Shown one piece after another: positions 1 through 9,140 of a stretch of 25,145 nt of DNA. The notes under the pieces are model-generated. The model worked only from the letters and a program-made list of their open reading frames with translations. It was not told the origin of the DNA and made no database searches. The stretch comes from Priapulus caudatus. Its lineage: Eukaryota > Priapulida > Priapulimorpha > Priapulimorphida > Priapulidae. The translations under genes were made by a program, and so were the position numbers. The stretch is from positions 94,149 to 119,293 of the forward strand of contig NW_014577342.1 of assembly GCF_000485595.1 (NCBI RefSeq), written 5' to 3'. How positions within the stretch are numbered: position 1 is the stretch's first letter; the number at the start of each line of letters is the position of its first letter.

Positions 1-118
1 ACCACTCTTTCCCTTCCTTTCCTCAATCCTTCTCCTCCTCCTCTTCCATCCTCTCCACCACACCTTTCCTCCTCCTATCCACTCCTCCTCCTCTCCTACC
101 CCCTGACTCCAGCCGCGG
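1..118 (-). repeat. End of the GGA-rich purine block (copy A)
   Basis: The plus strand is nearly pure pyrimidine (CCT/CTC-rich). Its reverse complement matches 21,027-21,130 of copy C closely, including the AGGATGGAAGAGG and GAAAGGAAGGG stretches, and matches copy B less well. It is the window-truncated start of the purine block that follows the single-copy-looking DNA in every unit. Confidence 0.85.
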
Positions 119-940
119 GATCGAGTTACGGCGGCCGCTCACGCTACAAATTCGCGCGCCCTTAACATTCCCTCGCGACTGCGTCGGGCCTACCGTCCGT
201 CGTCCGTGACGTGACAAACTGTTAACCGTAGTCTGCACAGTGTGACGTATGACAGTTGCAACAGAACAAACACGTGCCACGTCGATACGTCTGGGCGCGT
301 AGTACCAGGCCGTAACTGTGCTACCGGCGAACACGCGGCATATATCACTGTCTGTGCATGGAACATGTGACAGCCGCCCTTGGAAGAAAAGTCTTGTGCC
401 GCTGTTGACATTCGCTGCATTGTCAGCGATAGGCGTTCTTGGCCGAGGCGAACAGCGTGTCATTGAACTTCGCCGAATTTTCGCGACTGTGACGTTGCCA
501 CGATCGCGTCGATAAGACATGTCTCATCGCATTCACGCTAAATACTATATAATATTAGATGGCGTGGTAGCGTGTGAGCGCTGCGGAGTGTTTCAATGAA
601 ACGACACTACCCCCGCCCGTTCATTCCGCATCCGTTAATCGGCCCTGTCATCGGTGTTTTTCTCACATTATAGCGGATAGCAGTATACGGTGATTTGTGT
701 GTGTAACGCGGGATAACAAAACTAAACCGGCACGTTGTCTGTGAGCGCGCATATGCTCAACGGGGTGATATCTATGTCAGCAAGCGATGCATGCCTGTAA
801 TTAAAAGCCATCAACGTAACTTCAATTAAGCGCGCATATACTCGGCGAATAACGTATAACTTTCTGACGGCGGCTCGTTGGCGGTGCATTATGATGAGAA
901 AATGCGGAATATCGGTCGTAGACACACATGTACAGGCTAC
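119..940 (-). other. Non-repetitive stretch of the unit, no gene seen
   Basis: This is GC-moderate, CpG-rich DNA equivalent to 12,054-12,840 (B) and 20,208-21,014 (C) on the opposite strand. Short open frames exist on both strands (60-165 codons), but indels between the three copies break them and none resembles a known family. I see no promoter, splice pattern or structural RNA that I could defend. Confidence 0.7.
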
Positions 941-982
941 CAGGGGTTAATATGACAATTTATTGCCATTATTAACCCGCTG
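941..982. repeat. Conserved hairpin, copy A (decayed)
   Basis: CAGGGGTTAATATG at 941-954 faces CATTATTAACCCGCTG at 967-982 around an AT-rich loop. It is the counterpart of the perfect hairpin at 12,012-12,053. Here one arm has lost a base and the other has gained one, so the stem is imperfect. As in the other copies, it lies beside a TA tract (1001-1036). Confidence 0.8.
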
Positions 983-1000
983 ATACATACATAAAATCAT

Positions 1001-1036
1001 GTATATATATATATATTATATATTATTATATATATG
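1001..1036. repeat. TA dinucleotide tract (copy A)
   Basis: This is an interrupted (TA)n tract equivalent to 11,957-12,000 and 20,112-20,160. It sits next to the conserved hairpin in each copy. Confidence 0.9.
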
Positions 1037-2218
1037 GAAATGCCTGTTGCTGGTATGCCGCTGCTTGGCCCAGAGAGACTAATGTGTGCTGTCAAGATAC
1101 GTCAGCTAGCTGTAAGTAATTTAATGTTGACGTAATCCGAGTAACGCGCCATAATTGTATGAAGGGCTAATAATAAATATACACATAATGTACTCGAAGA
1201 AATCTGCATTATGATTAGATTGTGATGTGTGGAAGAAGTGCATGTTGTGTGTGTGTGCACGCCGTGTCGCGTAATGCGTATGCGTGCGTTGTTATGCGGG
1301 CTCAGATCGGTATATATACATCAGTCCTCTTACCCAGAGCTAGCGCGCGACACAATTGTCACAACGCGTTGTTGCTGGTATGGCGAAGTGTTACTGCGTG
1401 CGTATTATAGCATATAGTATATATACGATAATGCATCTGAACAATATCTTCTGTATAAGAATCCTACTGGAAAATGCTTTGCTACAAACATAGGCGTTGT
1501 AGTATTGCCACGGTTCGCAAGAATTCTATTTGTAGGAGTTAGTTTTTTGAGTAGCGCCAGAGAATTTCCCAACAGTGAATGTACGGTGCAATCGTACATA
1601 CAAGATGTTACAAAGTTAGAGAGAAATCAAAGAGTAGTTTCGGCATAAGCCTCGAATCGAACCGACTGCAGATCGGGGTGAGGTGTGCTGCGTTTGTTGC
1701 GTATATTTGAACATCAGTCTTAGCTCGGTGTTAAAAGTCAAGGCATCTCTATATCGGATCAAGTGATAAGGAAGCATCATGGTGGAGACTCATTTTTCGC
1801 ATGAAGCGTCAATCTTGCAAGCGACTACGGCCATTGCGCTACGAACTAAACAATTGATCCTTCTCGAAGCCGTAGCAGGTGTCTGGCCTGCAAGCATTGC
1901 AAACCGCGATTGTGCCAACAAGAATCGTGAATTATTGCCGATCTTCCCTCTCTAGACGCTGAACAGCGAAGGGAGTTGGATATCGGTGGTTATTGCGGTG
2001 GTTATAGGCAGAGGAAGAAAATGTCAGTGTGCTGATAGCGGCGCTAATAAACGATCTTCTACGAATCTGTTTACTGTCAATGTTCGCTTTAGTTAGTTTC
2101 GTACGCACTTGCCTGCGAGGATTCGCCGCTGCGATTTATTTTTTCAACTGTTAGTAGTAAGAGATCGATAGGCGTATTTAGTTGACACCGTCCTCCGCGT
2201 TCGGTCGGCTGAATGTAA
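1037..2218 (-). other. Non-repetitive stretch with CA/TG-rich patch, no gene seen
   Basis: Reverse-complement counterpart of about 10,792-11,956 in B and 18,961-20,111 in C. It includes a TG-rich patch at about 1225-1290. Apart from that I see no repeat, RNA gene or conserved reading frame. The open frame at 1405-1599 (minus) shares some peptide strings with frames in B and C, but in different registers with breaks. Confidence 0.65.
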
Positions 2219-2650
2219 GCCTAGAGTTATGGCTAGGGTTAGGTTAGGGTTAGAGTGAGCGGTTAGGGTTAGGTTAGAGTTAGGGTTGGGTTAGGGTTAG
2301 AGTTTAGGATTGAGGGGTAGTGTTAAGTTTTTAGAGTTAGGCGTAGTTTCATTGTTAGGGTTAAGTATAGGGTCTGGGCTAGGGTTAGGATTAGGCGTAG
2401 TGTGGTTTAGAGTTAGGGGTAATTCATTGTTAGGGTTGGGTTAGGCTTAGTAGTTAGGATTAGGTAGTGTTAGTTTATAGTTGGGGTAGTGTCATTGTTA
2501 GGGTTGGTTTAGGCTTAGTGTTAGTGGTTAGGGTTCGGCTTTAGTGTTCAGTGTTAGGGTTAGGGTTAGGTTAGGGTTAGTGTAAAAGTTAAGTTTATTG
2601 GTCAGGTTTAGGATAATGTTTAAAAGTTGACCGTGTATGTTAGGGTTATA
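2219..2650 (-). repeat. Degenerate TTAGGG telomere-like array (copy A)
   Basis: The array is dominated by TTAGGG and variants (TTAGAG, TTAGTG, TTAGGT, TTGGGTTAGG) with frequent one-base slips. It is the reverse-complement equivalent of 10,355-10,791 and 18,496-18,960. The G-rich strand is the plus strand here. It is flanked on both sides by non-telomeric unit DNA, so it is interstitial and not a chromosome end. Confidence 0.9.
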
Positions 2651-3355
2651 TTGATGATGACAGATTATAATGTCGCAGTATTCCAATCATGCTAGGAAGA
2701 AGAATTGACTGGTTCACTGCGTCGCTCGGCTTCACCACATGTGCGTCAGTAAATATCTCAACAGAATAGGCCGCTCGGCCTTGCAGCAGCTACTCGACAG
2801 ACCCGCTGTAAGAATTTGTCCTGCGCGTTTATTCTTTTGCTTTTCTAAAGTTTCTTTAATAAAGTTTATTTTTCTTCACCCGTGACGAGCCAGAAGATTC
2901 ATATCAATTAATATGAAGAGCGTAGCCGCGTTAGGAGTCGTTCGGCTCTTTGAGTCACGATTGGCAAAGGACTCATCCCGTCGCGTGTTTATCGATAAAG
3001 CTGAAGCTTGCGAACATTTATTATTTGCTCCCTGTCGTTAAATTCTCCAGCGGCGCATTAATGAAGAGGTGTATTGTATTATCGTTGGCGGGTGGTCTGT
3101 ACAGTTAGAGCGGTCGCACACACTTCTTTCTACCATCTAGGAACATTGCGTTGTTCTACTGGTATGCTAAAATTCGATGCGCAAGTAATCGGCGCGCAGG
3201 AAACTCATTTTCACAATATTGATCTACACGCTTTCTGCTATATATCAATCGCTGCCTAGTCCTCGTCTATATGTCGCTGACGGACGTTGCGGAGGGCGCG
3301 CTGGCTTTAATCATAACTACCGATTAATAGTCGAAACCCGCTTGGACTTGCGCGT
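2651..3355 (-). other. Non-repetitive stretch of the unit, no gene seen
   Basis: Equivalent to about 9,657-10,354 (B) and 17,815-18,495 (C) on the other strand. It contains TTTAATAAAGTTTATTTTTC at about 2855-2874, which looks like a polyadenylation signal, but no gene body goes with it. Nothing else is recognisable. Confidence 0.65.
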
Positions 3356-3500
3356 GGTTACTGTTAATAGCAGCGTAAGAAAGAAGAAATAATTTACGAT
3401 TAAACGTCAAGAACTCTGATATGACTGGCTGGCTTTAATGGCAGCGTAAAAGAAGGGCATAATTTAGCGATTAAACGTCAAGAACTCTGATTAGATGCGA
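3356..3500 (-). repeat. 68-bp tandem repeat, two copies (copy A)
   Basis: Two diverged tandem copies of a unit containing AACGTCAAGAACTCTGAT, followed by the start of flanking DNA. The same repeat has two copies in B (9,535-9,656) and about three in C (17,646-17,815, first one cut by the gap). Copy number therefore varies between units. Confidence 0.85.
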
Positions 3501-3846
3501 GCTCTAGTGAATTCGGCGAACGCGTTATTTAAGTTACAGGCCCATGTAATGGCTAAATACCCATCGCAAATGTAATTTACTTAGGGCCATGTGTATTTCT
3601 TTGGCGAGTCTAAATAATATGTTAGGCATAACTATAGATATAAGCTGTTCAAGGTAACTGCATAATGTCCGCAAAATCGGCGGCATCATCAAATGAAAAG
3701 AAATGTACACATTCAATACGTTCGTGTTATCCGATTTCATTATCGACATTAATCAATCTGTGAGACATAGAAGGTCTCGCACGGCCAGTGATGCATTGTT
3801 GATGCCTGTTTACTTACTCTACTTCTATAGTAATGCCTACGGGATA

Positions 3847-4486
3847 CATGGTGTATGCAGGGGTGCGTCGTGAGCTCGTACGCCCCCCAAATTTTAAAGC
3901 GTCCACATTTTCCAGACATTTTTTTCAGCGACCTTTTTACAATGAACATAAATGAAAAGAGTCCAGGTACCAGGCAATGAGTCCAAGACATTGCCAATTG
4001 CGTGACGTAAATCTATCCATATTCCAGGCAATTCTGAAACCTGAGCTTTTTTTAAAAAAATTTTGTTCAGAAAAGAGAGACAAAGACTGACCAAGACAAA
4101 GACAAGACATGATCAAGACAAAAAGTTCAAAAAACTGTTTTCAACTGAGTCAGAAAAACTTTCTTGTTAAATTATAAATTTTTTTTTTAAACAATTTTTT
4201 GTTTTAATTAAATTGTCAGGGCATGTACAGGGGTCCAGGGGGTCCGGACCCCCTCTCGCGCAGAAAACGCATTAAGGAGCGTCTAATTTCAAAATTTTCG
4301 GGGGAGGGCCCCCAGACCCCCCTTCGCGTTGCTCCAAGTTCGTTACGGTAGACCCCCCCTGGTTACAAATCCTGTACACGCCCCTGAGTGTATTGACATG
4401 TAATCACATCTTGCTTATTTAATTTGTGAAAGGTCCAACAAATTATGATTACGACCCACCAGAAAATGAATCCTGGATATCACCCT
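3847..4486. mobile_element. Insertion of about 640 bp present only in copy A, probable non-autonomous transposon
   Basis: Aligning A with the reverse complement of B (9,175-9,235) shows uninterrupted homology up to CCTACGG and again from GATATTATTGG. B lacks everything between. GATA occurs at both edges (3843-3846 and 4487-4490) and once in B, as expected for a 4-bp target duplication. The ends carry a weak inverted match (GGTGTATGCAGG near the left end, and GGTGATATCCAGG on the reverse strand of the right end). There is no open frame of transposase size. The interior is AT-rich (4040-4210) and then G/C-homopolymer-rich. I cannot assign a superfamily. A deletion in B is the alternative, but the flanking GATA pair favours insertion. 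Confidence 0.6.
4217..4386. mobile_element. Nested 170-bp MITE-like segment with inverted ends
   Basis: CAGGGCATGTACAGG (4217-4231) is the inverted counterpart of CCTGTACACGCCCCTG (4371-4386), with one substitution and one indel. The interior is full of G and C runs and includes a perfect 18-bp palindrome at 4237-4254 (AGGGGGTCC and its complement). CAGGG-type ends recall hAT-like non-autonomous elements, but the flanking 8-mers do not match each other, so no target duplication supports that assignment. It may be an internal part of the larger insertion instead. Confidence 0.4.
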
Positions 4487-4539
4487 GATATTATTGGATT
4501 ATGGCCCTCAATACAATACAATAATGATATACATAACTC

Positions 4540-4800
4540 CGTGTTATGTTCATGTTATGTATGGTATTTACGTTACGTTACTTACGTTAAACGTTATGCT
4601 ACGCTATGCTATGCCTATGCTATCATTAATATGCTACGCCTCAGTTACGTTACGCTTACGTCTACTGTTACGTTACGTTACTTATATGTTTATGTACATG
4701 TCATTGTCAGTCATGTCATTCATTGTCATGTCATGTCATTCCATGTTATTTATGTTATGTTATTATGTTATGTTATGTATGTTACTGTTGTGTCTGTATA
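4540..4800 (-). repeat. Pentanucleotide array TTATG/TTACG/CTATG/TCATG (copy A, degraded)
   Basis: Reverse-complement counterpart of the cleaner array at 8,826-9,140. The order of variant blocks is the same (TTATG, TTACG, CTATG, TTACG, TCATG, TTATG), but short runs and indels interrupt it. Tyrosine/valine/methionine-rich open frames across it are artefacts of the period-5 repeat. Confidence 0.9.
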
Positions 4801-5815
4801 GCAGGCATGGGGGGCCCGTGAGTTAAACATAGACATAAACGAGAGGTTCAGACGCACTTGAGCATGGCTCCGTTTACTAAAAACATTTTAACACCTGTAA
4901 GTATGATTTTCCGCGTATGTATGACCTTGGTTTGGTAATTCATTATCTATTTATTTAAAACGCGCGTTTCATTATACCGCACGACCATGTGCGTATTTGA
5001 CACAAATAGAACGTGCCATGCGTGGATCACTAGGTGTGACATTTATTTGTCCCATCTGATAATTTTTGCCAAATCTGAGATCCGTATTCAAAATAAATAA
5101 ATATACGTCATGAGCAGGTGAAAATATTATTGGAATAGGAATCCTTTTCCTCAGCTCGCACGTATATGCATAAGAAAGCTTCACATATTTGCAGACGCTC
5201 TGATTCGTTCTCCGTGTAATGAAGTTATTATTGCACGCGTGGGCCAATTACCCAGCATTCATTGGCATTTTTTATTACACGCCTTGCGTCGTATTGGAGA
5301 TCATTGTTAAACGGCAGACGCGCGAATGCGATAAGATTGTCCAAGCGTCCGGAACCCCTTGGAACGAAATGCGGGTCATGCCTAGTCGGGTGTCCATAAC
5401 AAATGTCGTGTAACAAGGACGGCGCCAGGCCTTCAACGCTAATCAGTTCAGTCTTGCTTCAGAACAACAGCGATGCGATTTCTTACATCTTTTCTTCGCG
5501 CCCGATGAGACGCTCGGAATACGTTGTTGTATTTAGTTCGTTCTTGGAATATCGCTAGAGCTTCGTCTCCTTTTGTTGAATATTTGTTCCTACAGTTAGT
5601 TCTACAGCGTGTTTTTAGTTCACAACAACACAGCGGTCTTAGAGTGCTGTTGTGCATTGTCACTTAATTTTGCCCTATGCCTATGTGACGGACAGATGAA
5701 GAACCAGGCCGTAGAGAGAGACTTGTACCAGTATGTGTCTTCACCCAGGCTTTTTTTAACAGCGTATATAAAGATTGTACATTTGTTTACTTATTGACTT
5801 ACCTAATTTAATTAT
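4801..5815 (-). other. Non-repetitive stretch of inverted arm, no gene seen
   Basis: Matches the reverse complement of 7,742-8,825. Short open frames (60-91 codons) on both strands are not preserved in the other arm. B carries extra DNA around 8,443-8,560 that is absent here. I see no RNA gene or promoter I could support. Confidence 0.65.
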
Positions 5816-5990
5816 TTACTCACTCACTCACTCACTCACTCACTCCACTCACTCACCTCACTCACTCACTCACTCATCCTCACTCACTCACTCACTCACT
5901 CACTCACTCACTCACTCACTCGCTCACTCACACACATACACCCACTCACTCGCTCACTCACACACATACACCCACTCACGCACCTGCTTA
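5816..5990 (-). repeat. CTCA tetranucleotide array with a duplicated tail
   Basis: (CTCA)n with a few slips runs to about 5930 and corresponds to the pure TGAG array at 7,657-7,740. Beyond it, a segment of about 30 bp (CTCACTCGCTCACTC, then CACACATACACCC) occurs twice in tandem. That tail has no match in the right arm and marks the edge of the inverted homology. Confidence 0.9.
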
Positions 5991-6550
5991 CGCACTTACC
6001 TGCTTGTAGGCGCGCTCTACCCGCATGAGGAAGTCATCTAATCCCAATGACAGATTTAACGAGCTCGAGAAGCGTTGCGGCGGCTAGGATATCACACGAC
6101 TTCACGTTCACAAACATCACAGTGAACATTATAACGACGCACCCATTAAAGACGCGTTCCCGTTAATGACACGATAATTAAATGTTACGTTTCCATCCGA
6201 CATCTCCCGCAATGCGATATGAAGCTGTTATGCGCACCTAAAACACTTGCGAATTGCCAGAATGACACTCGGTAATGCATGCGGTGTGAGGCGCAAGTAT
6301 ACAGTGCGTGCACCGATCTCAGCTTTATGTACCGATCTCAACGCTGGCCGTTATGTCCAATCACACTAACTGTCCGCTTGCATGGCTCTCGAGCGACCTC
6401 GAGACGGATTACGTGTCCCTGGCTTGGTTTTCGAACAACAATCGCTCGAAAATCGGCAGAAGCACGATAAGCCGCGCAATAGCGCGATGCCACACTACTT
6501 GTGTATATAACTCGAGAGGCGAATCTGTGAAAGGTAGGAAGCTAACCTAG
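5991..6550. other. Unique spacer segment, left part, no gene seen
   Basis: This DNA between the inverted arms has no second copy in the window. Short frames of 63-80 codons (6279-6550, plus) are unremarkable and resemble no family I know. I see no RNA or regulatory element. Confidence 0.6.
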
Positions 6551-6552
6551 CC

Positions 6553-7110
6553 ACGTGGCGGCGAGAACGCGTGATCACGCCACGCGGGGCGGAAGCAAAG
6601 AAGCGGCGACAACGCGTGCATCACGCCACGCGGGGCGGAAGCAAGACAAACGCGAGAAACGCTGATCACGCACGCGGGGGGGCGGGCGGGGCGGCGGGGG
6701 CCGGGGAGGCGGGGGCGCCGCGGGGCGCGGCGGCGCGGGGGGCGCGCGGCGGAAGCAAAGACAGGCGGCGAGAACGCGTGATCACGCACGCGGGGGCGGA
6801 AGCAAAACAGCGGCGAGAAACGCGTGATCACGCACGCGGGCGGAAGCAAAGGACATGACGGCGAGAAGCGTGATCACGCACGCGGCGGAAGCAAAGACAC
6901 GCCGAAACGCGTGATCACGCACGCGGGGGCGGAAGCAAAGACAGGCGGCGAGAACGCGTGATCACGCACGCGGGGGCGGAAGCAAAGACAGGCGCGCGAG
7001 AACGCGTATCACGCACCAGCGGGGCGGAAACCAAAACGACGGCCGAAACGCGTAGATCACCGCACGCGGGGCGGAAGCAAAGACAGGCGGCGGAACTTGC
7101 GTGACAGGCA
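6553..7110 (+). repeat. Minisatellite of about 46-48 bp with a 12-bp dyad per unit
   Basis: Ten to eleven imperfect tandem units. Each runs GGCGGCGAGAACGCG, TGATCACGCACGCGG, GGGCGGAAGCAAAGACA. Most contain the perfect palindrome GCGTGATCACGC; a few units (near 6,618, 7,010 and 7,055) have a base inserted or lost in it. The third unit is expanded by a G-rich block (about 6,675-6,750), and the last (from about 7,082) decays into flanking DNA. The alanine/arginine/proline-rich frames across it on both strands are composition effects. Confidence 0.93.
6675..6751 (+). other. G-rich block inside the third minisatellite unit, likely quadruplex-forming
   Basis: About 77 bases made almost entirely of G and C, with many G runs of three or more on the plus strand separated by one or two bases. 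It interrupts the third minisatellite unit and has no counterpart in the other units. Its sequence gives strong G-quadruplex potential. It could also be inflated by sequencing or assembly error in a GC extreme. Confidence 0.7.
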
Positions 7111-7340
7111 ACGCATCATCGTAGTCAACTCGAGTAATTATCTGCAATTAGAAAAGAGTAAGAGGAGTAATGAGGCTGCTCATCGTCAAGGTGACGTCAT
7201 CGTGACGACCATGACACACCGGGAGCTGAGAGAGAGAGTGCTACCGTAACGTGAAGGTGACGAGTCCTAAGGGCCCAGGGATCGGCGGTTGATGATCAAG
7301 TAGATACATGTATTATGTTTATTGTTGTCTGAATATAACT
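7111..7340. other. Unique spacer segment, right part, no gene seen
   Basis: About 230 bp with no second copy in the window. TGACGTCATCGTGACG at about 7191-7206 contains a perfect 8-bp CRE-like palindrome (TGACGTCA). I see no associated gene, so I treat it as incidental. Confidence 0.5.
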
Positions 7341-7381
7341 CTTGATACTTTATATACTTAGTATAATATATATATTATATA

Positions 7382-7414
<33 letters not shown>

Positions 7415-7656
7415 TGAGAGAGAGAAGATACATAAAGACATAGATGATAGATAATAGATCAGATAGAGGATAGATAGATAGACAGACAGACGCGACGGAC
7501 GGACGGACGACGGACGACGGACGCCGACGCGCGGATAGATAGATAATGATAGATTACGATAAGATAGATAGATAGATAGAATAGATAATAGATAGATAGA
7601 TAGATAATAATAGATAGATAGATAGATAGATAGATTAGATACATAGATAATAGATA
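7341..7656 (+). repeat. TA, GA, GATA and ACGG microsatellite composite
   Basis: In order: an interrupted TA tract (about 7,350-7,398), a GA tract (7,398-7,425), GATA/GACA repeats, a short GGAC (equal to ACGG) patch at about 7,493-7,525, and more GATA repeats to 7,656. It then passes directly into the TGAG array. The GATA-GGAC combination recurs at the distal end of units B and C (17,305-17,580 and 24,482-24,735). Confidence 0.9.
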
Positions 7657-7740
7657 TGAGTGAGTGAGTGAGTGAGTGAGTGAGTGAGTGAGTGAGTGAG
7701 TGAGTGAGTGAGTGAGTGAGTGAGTGAGTGAGTGAGTGAG
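7657..7740 (+). repeat. Perfect TGAG array, 21 copies
   Basis: 84 bp of uninterrupted TGAG. It is the reverse-complement partner of the interrupted CTCA array at 5816-5930 and forms the inner edge of the right inverted arm. Confidence 0.97.
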
Positions 7741-8825
7741 TAATAATTAATTAATTAGGTAAGTAAATAAGTAAACAAATGTACAATCTTTATATAACGC
7801 TGTTAAAAAAAAAGCTGGGTGAAGACACAATATGGTACAAGTCTATCTTCTACGGCCTGTTCTACTATCTGTCCGTCACATAGCAATAGCAAAATTAAGT
7901 GACAAATGCACAACAGCACTCTAAGACCGCTGTGTTGTTGTGAAGACTAAAACGACCTGTACGAACTAACTGTACGGAAACAATATTCAACAAAAGGAGA
8001 CGAAGCTCTAGCGATATTCAAGGAACGAGACTACATACAACAACGTTATTCCGACGTCTCATAGGGCCGCGAAGAAAGATGTAAGAAATCCGCATCGCTG
8101 TTGTCTCTGAACAAGACTGAACTGTTACGCGTTTGAAGGCCTGCGCCGTCCTTGTTACACCGAACATTTGTTATGAACACCCACTAGGCATGACCCAGCA
8201 GTTTCCGTTCCAAGTCGACGCTTGACATCTTATCGCATTCGCGGCGTCTGCCGGTTTACAATGAATCTGCCAATACGACGCTACGGCGTGATAATAAAAA
8301 AATGACCCCAATGAATGCTGGTAACTGGCCCGACGCGTGCAATAATAACTTCATTCACACGCGAGAACGAATCAGAGCTTTTGGCAATATGTGAAGCTTT
8401 CTTATGCATATACGTGCCGAGCTGAGGAAAAGGATTTCACTATTTCCAATAATATTTTCACCTGCTCGTCATGAGCAGGTAAAAATATTATTGGAAATAA
8501 TATTGTGTGAATATTAATATTGTGTGAAAAATAATCTTGTAAAAATACAAGTTGTATATTATATTTATTTTGATACGGAATCTCAGGATTTGGCAAAAAT
8601 TATCAAATGGGACAAATAAATGTCACACCTAGTGATCCACGCATGCGCACGTTCTATTTGTGTCAAATACGCACATGGTCGTGCGGGTATAATGAACCCG
8701 TTTTAAATAAATAGGATAATGAATTACCAAGCCCAAGCGTCATACCTACGCGGAAAATCATACTTACAGCGTGTGTAATGTTTTAGTAAACGGAGCCATG
8801 CCGCAAGTGCGTCTGAACACTCTCG
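7741..8825 (+). other. Non-repetitive stretch of inverted arm, no gene seen
   Basis: Partner of 4801-5815 on the opposite strand. Apart from the fold-back insertion at 8,443-8,560, I find no repeat, RNA gene or conserved frame. A homopolymer run of nine A residues is at about 7,805. Confidence 0.65.
8443..8497. repeat. Local fold-back palindrome, 25-bp arms (template-switch type)
   Basis: TTTCCAATAATATTTT with following CACCTGCTC (8443-8467) is repeated in inverted form at 8473-8497 around a 5-base loop, GTCAT, with one mismatch in 25. Copy A has only one of the two arms (about 5108-5135 region). The next 60 bp (8498-8560) hold two copies of AATATTGTGTGAA and are also absent from A. Arm plus tail look like an insertion of about 90 bp made by a polymerase copying its own nascent strand. 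Confidence 0.8.
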
Positions 8826-9140
8826 TTATGTTATGTTATATCACCCCCCCCCCATCCTGCTATACCAGAACACAACATAACATAACATAACATAACATAA
8901 CATAACATAACATAACATAACATGACATGACATGACATGACATGACATGACATGACATGACATGACATGACATGACATGACATGACATGACATGACATAA
9001 CATATAACGTAACGTAACGTAACGTAACGTAACGTAACGTAACTGAGCGTAGCATATTATAGCATAGCATAGCATAGCATAGCGTAGCATAACGTAACGT
9101 AACGTAACGTAACATAACATAACATAACATAACATAACAC
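8826..9140 (+). repeat. Block-structured pentanucleotide array (CRTRR)
   Basis: Pure blocks of related pentamers: CATAA x9 (8876-8920), CATGA x15 (8921-8995), CGTAA x7 (9008-9042), CATAG (about 9063-9087), CGTAA x4 (9093-9112), CATAA x5 (9113-9137). Every variant fits C-R-T-R-R. The open frames of 91-99 codons on the minus strand reflect the period of five with no stop codon and are not genes. The C-run just upstream (about 8845-8853) may be length-unstable. Confidence 0.95.

Larger units (their letters stand above)
1..5930 (-). repeat. Copy A of the long composite unit (left arm of inverted repeat)
   Basis: This arm is the reverse complement of 7,657 to about 12,940, with many single-base indels. 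Matched landmarks run in reverse order: GGA-rich pyrimidine strand (1-110), hairpin (941-982), degenerate TTAGGG (2219-2650), 68-bp repeat (about 3360-3500), pentamers (4540-4800) and CTCA array (5816-5930). It continues beyond the left window edge. It differs from the right arm by an insertion at 3847-4486 and by degraded pentamer and CTCA arrays. No coding potential is conserved between the arms: frames open in one arm are broken in the other. Confidence 0.9.

Noticed and set aside
1640-1690. T-arm-like sequence (GGTTCGATTCGAGG on the minus strand) suggesting a tRNA
   Set aside because: No D-arm, anticodon arm or acceptor stem can be folded around it, and B and C carry different bases at the key positions.
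2219-2650. TTAGGG array considered as a true chromosome end
   Set aside because: It is degenerate, embedded in unit DNA on both sides, and present in two orientations.
2855-2875. AATAAA polyadenylation-signal-like motif (also near 10,145 and 18,285)
   Set aside because: There is no upstream gene or conserved frame in either direction, and the motif is common in AT-rich DNA.
6547-6858. Overlapping Arg/Ala/Pro-rich frames on both strands in the minisatellite
   Set aside because: Composition artefact of GC-rich tandem units of about 47 bp. Frame changes occur between units.
6553-7110. Regular repeats considered as a CRISPR array
   Set aside because: The units are contiguous and have no unique spacers. 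It is a eukaryotic-type minisatellite with no cas genes.
7188-7200. TGACGTCA CRE-like palindrome
   Set aside because: A single 8-bp match in unique spacer with no gene nearby is expected by chance.
8831-9135. Met/Leu/Cys/Tyr/Val pentapeptide-repeat frames that could pass for a membrane protein
   Set aside because: They are exact translations of a period-5 repeat. Two registers are open side by side.
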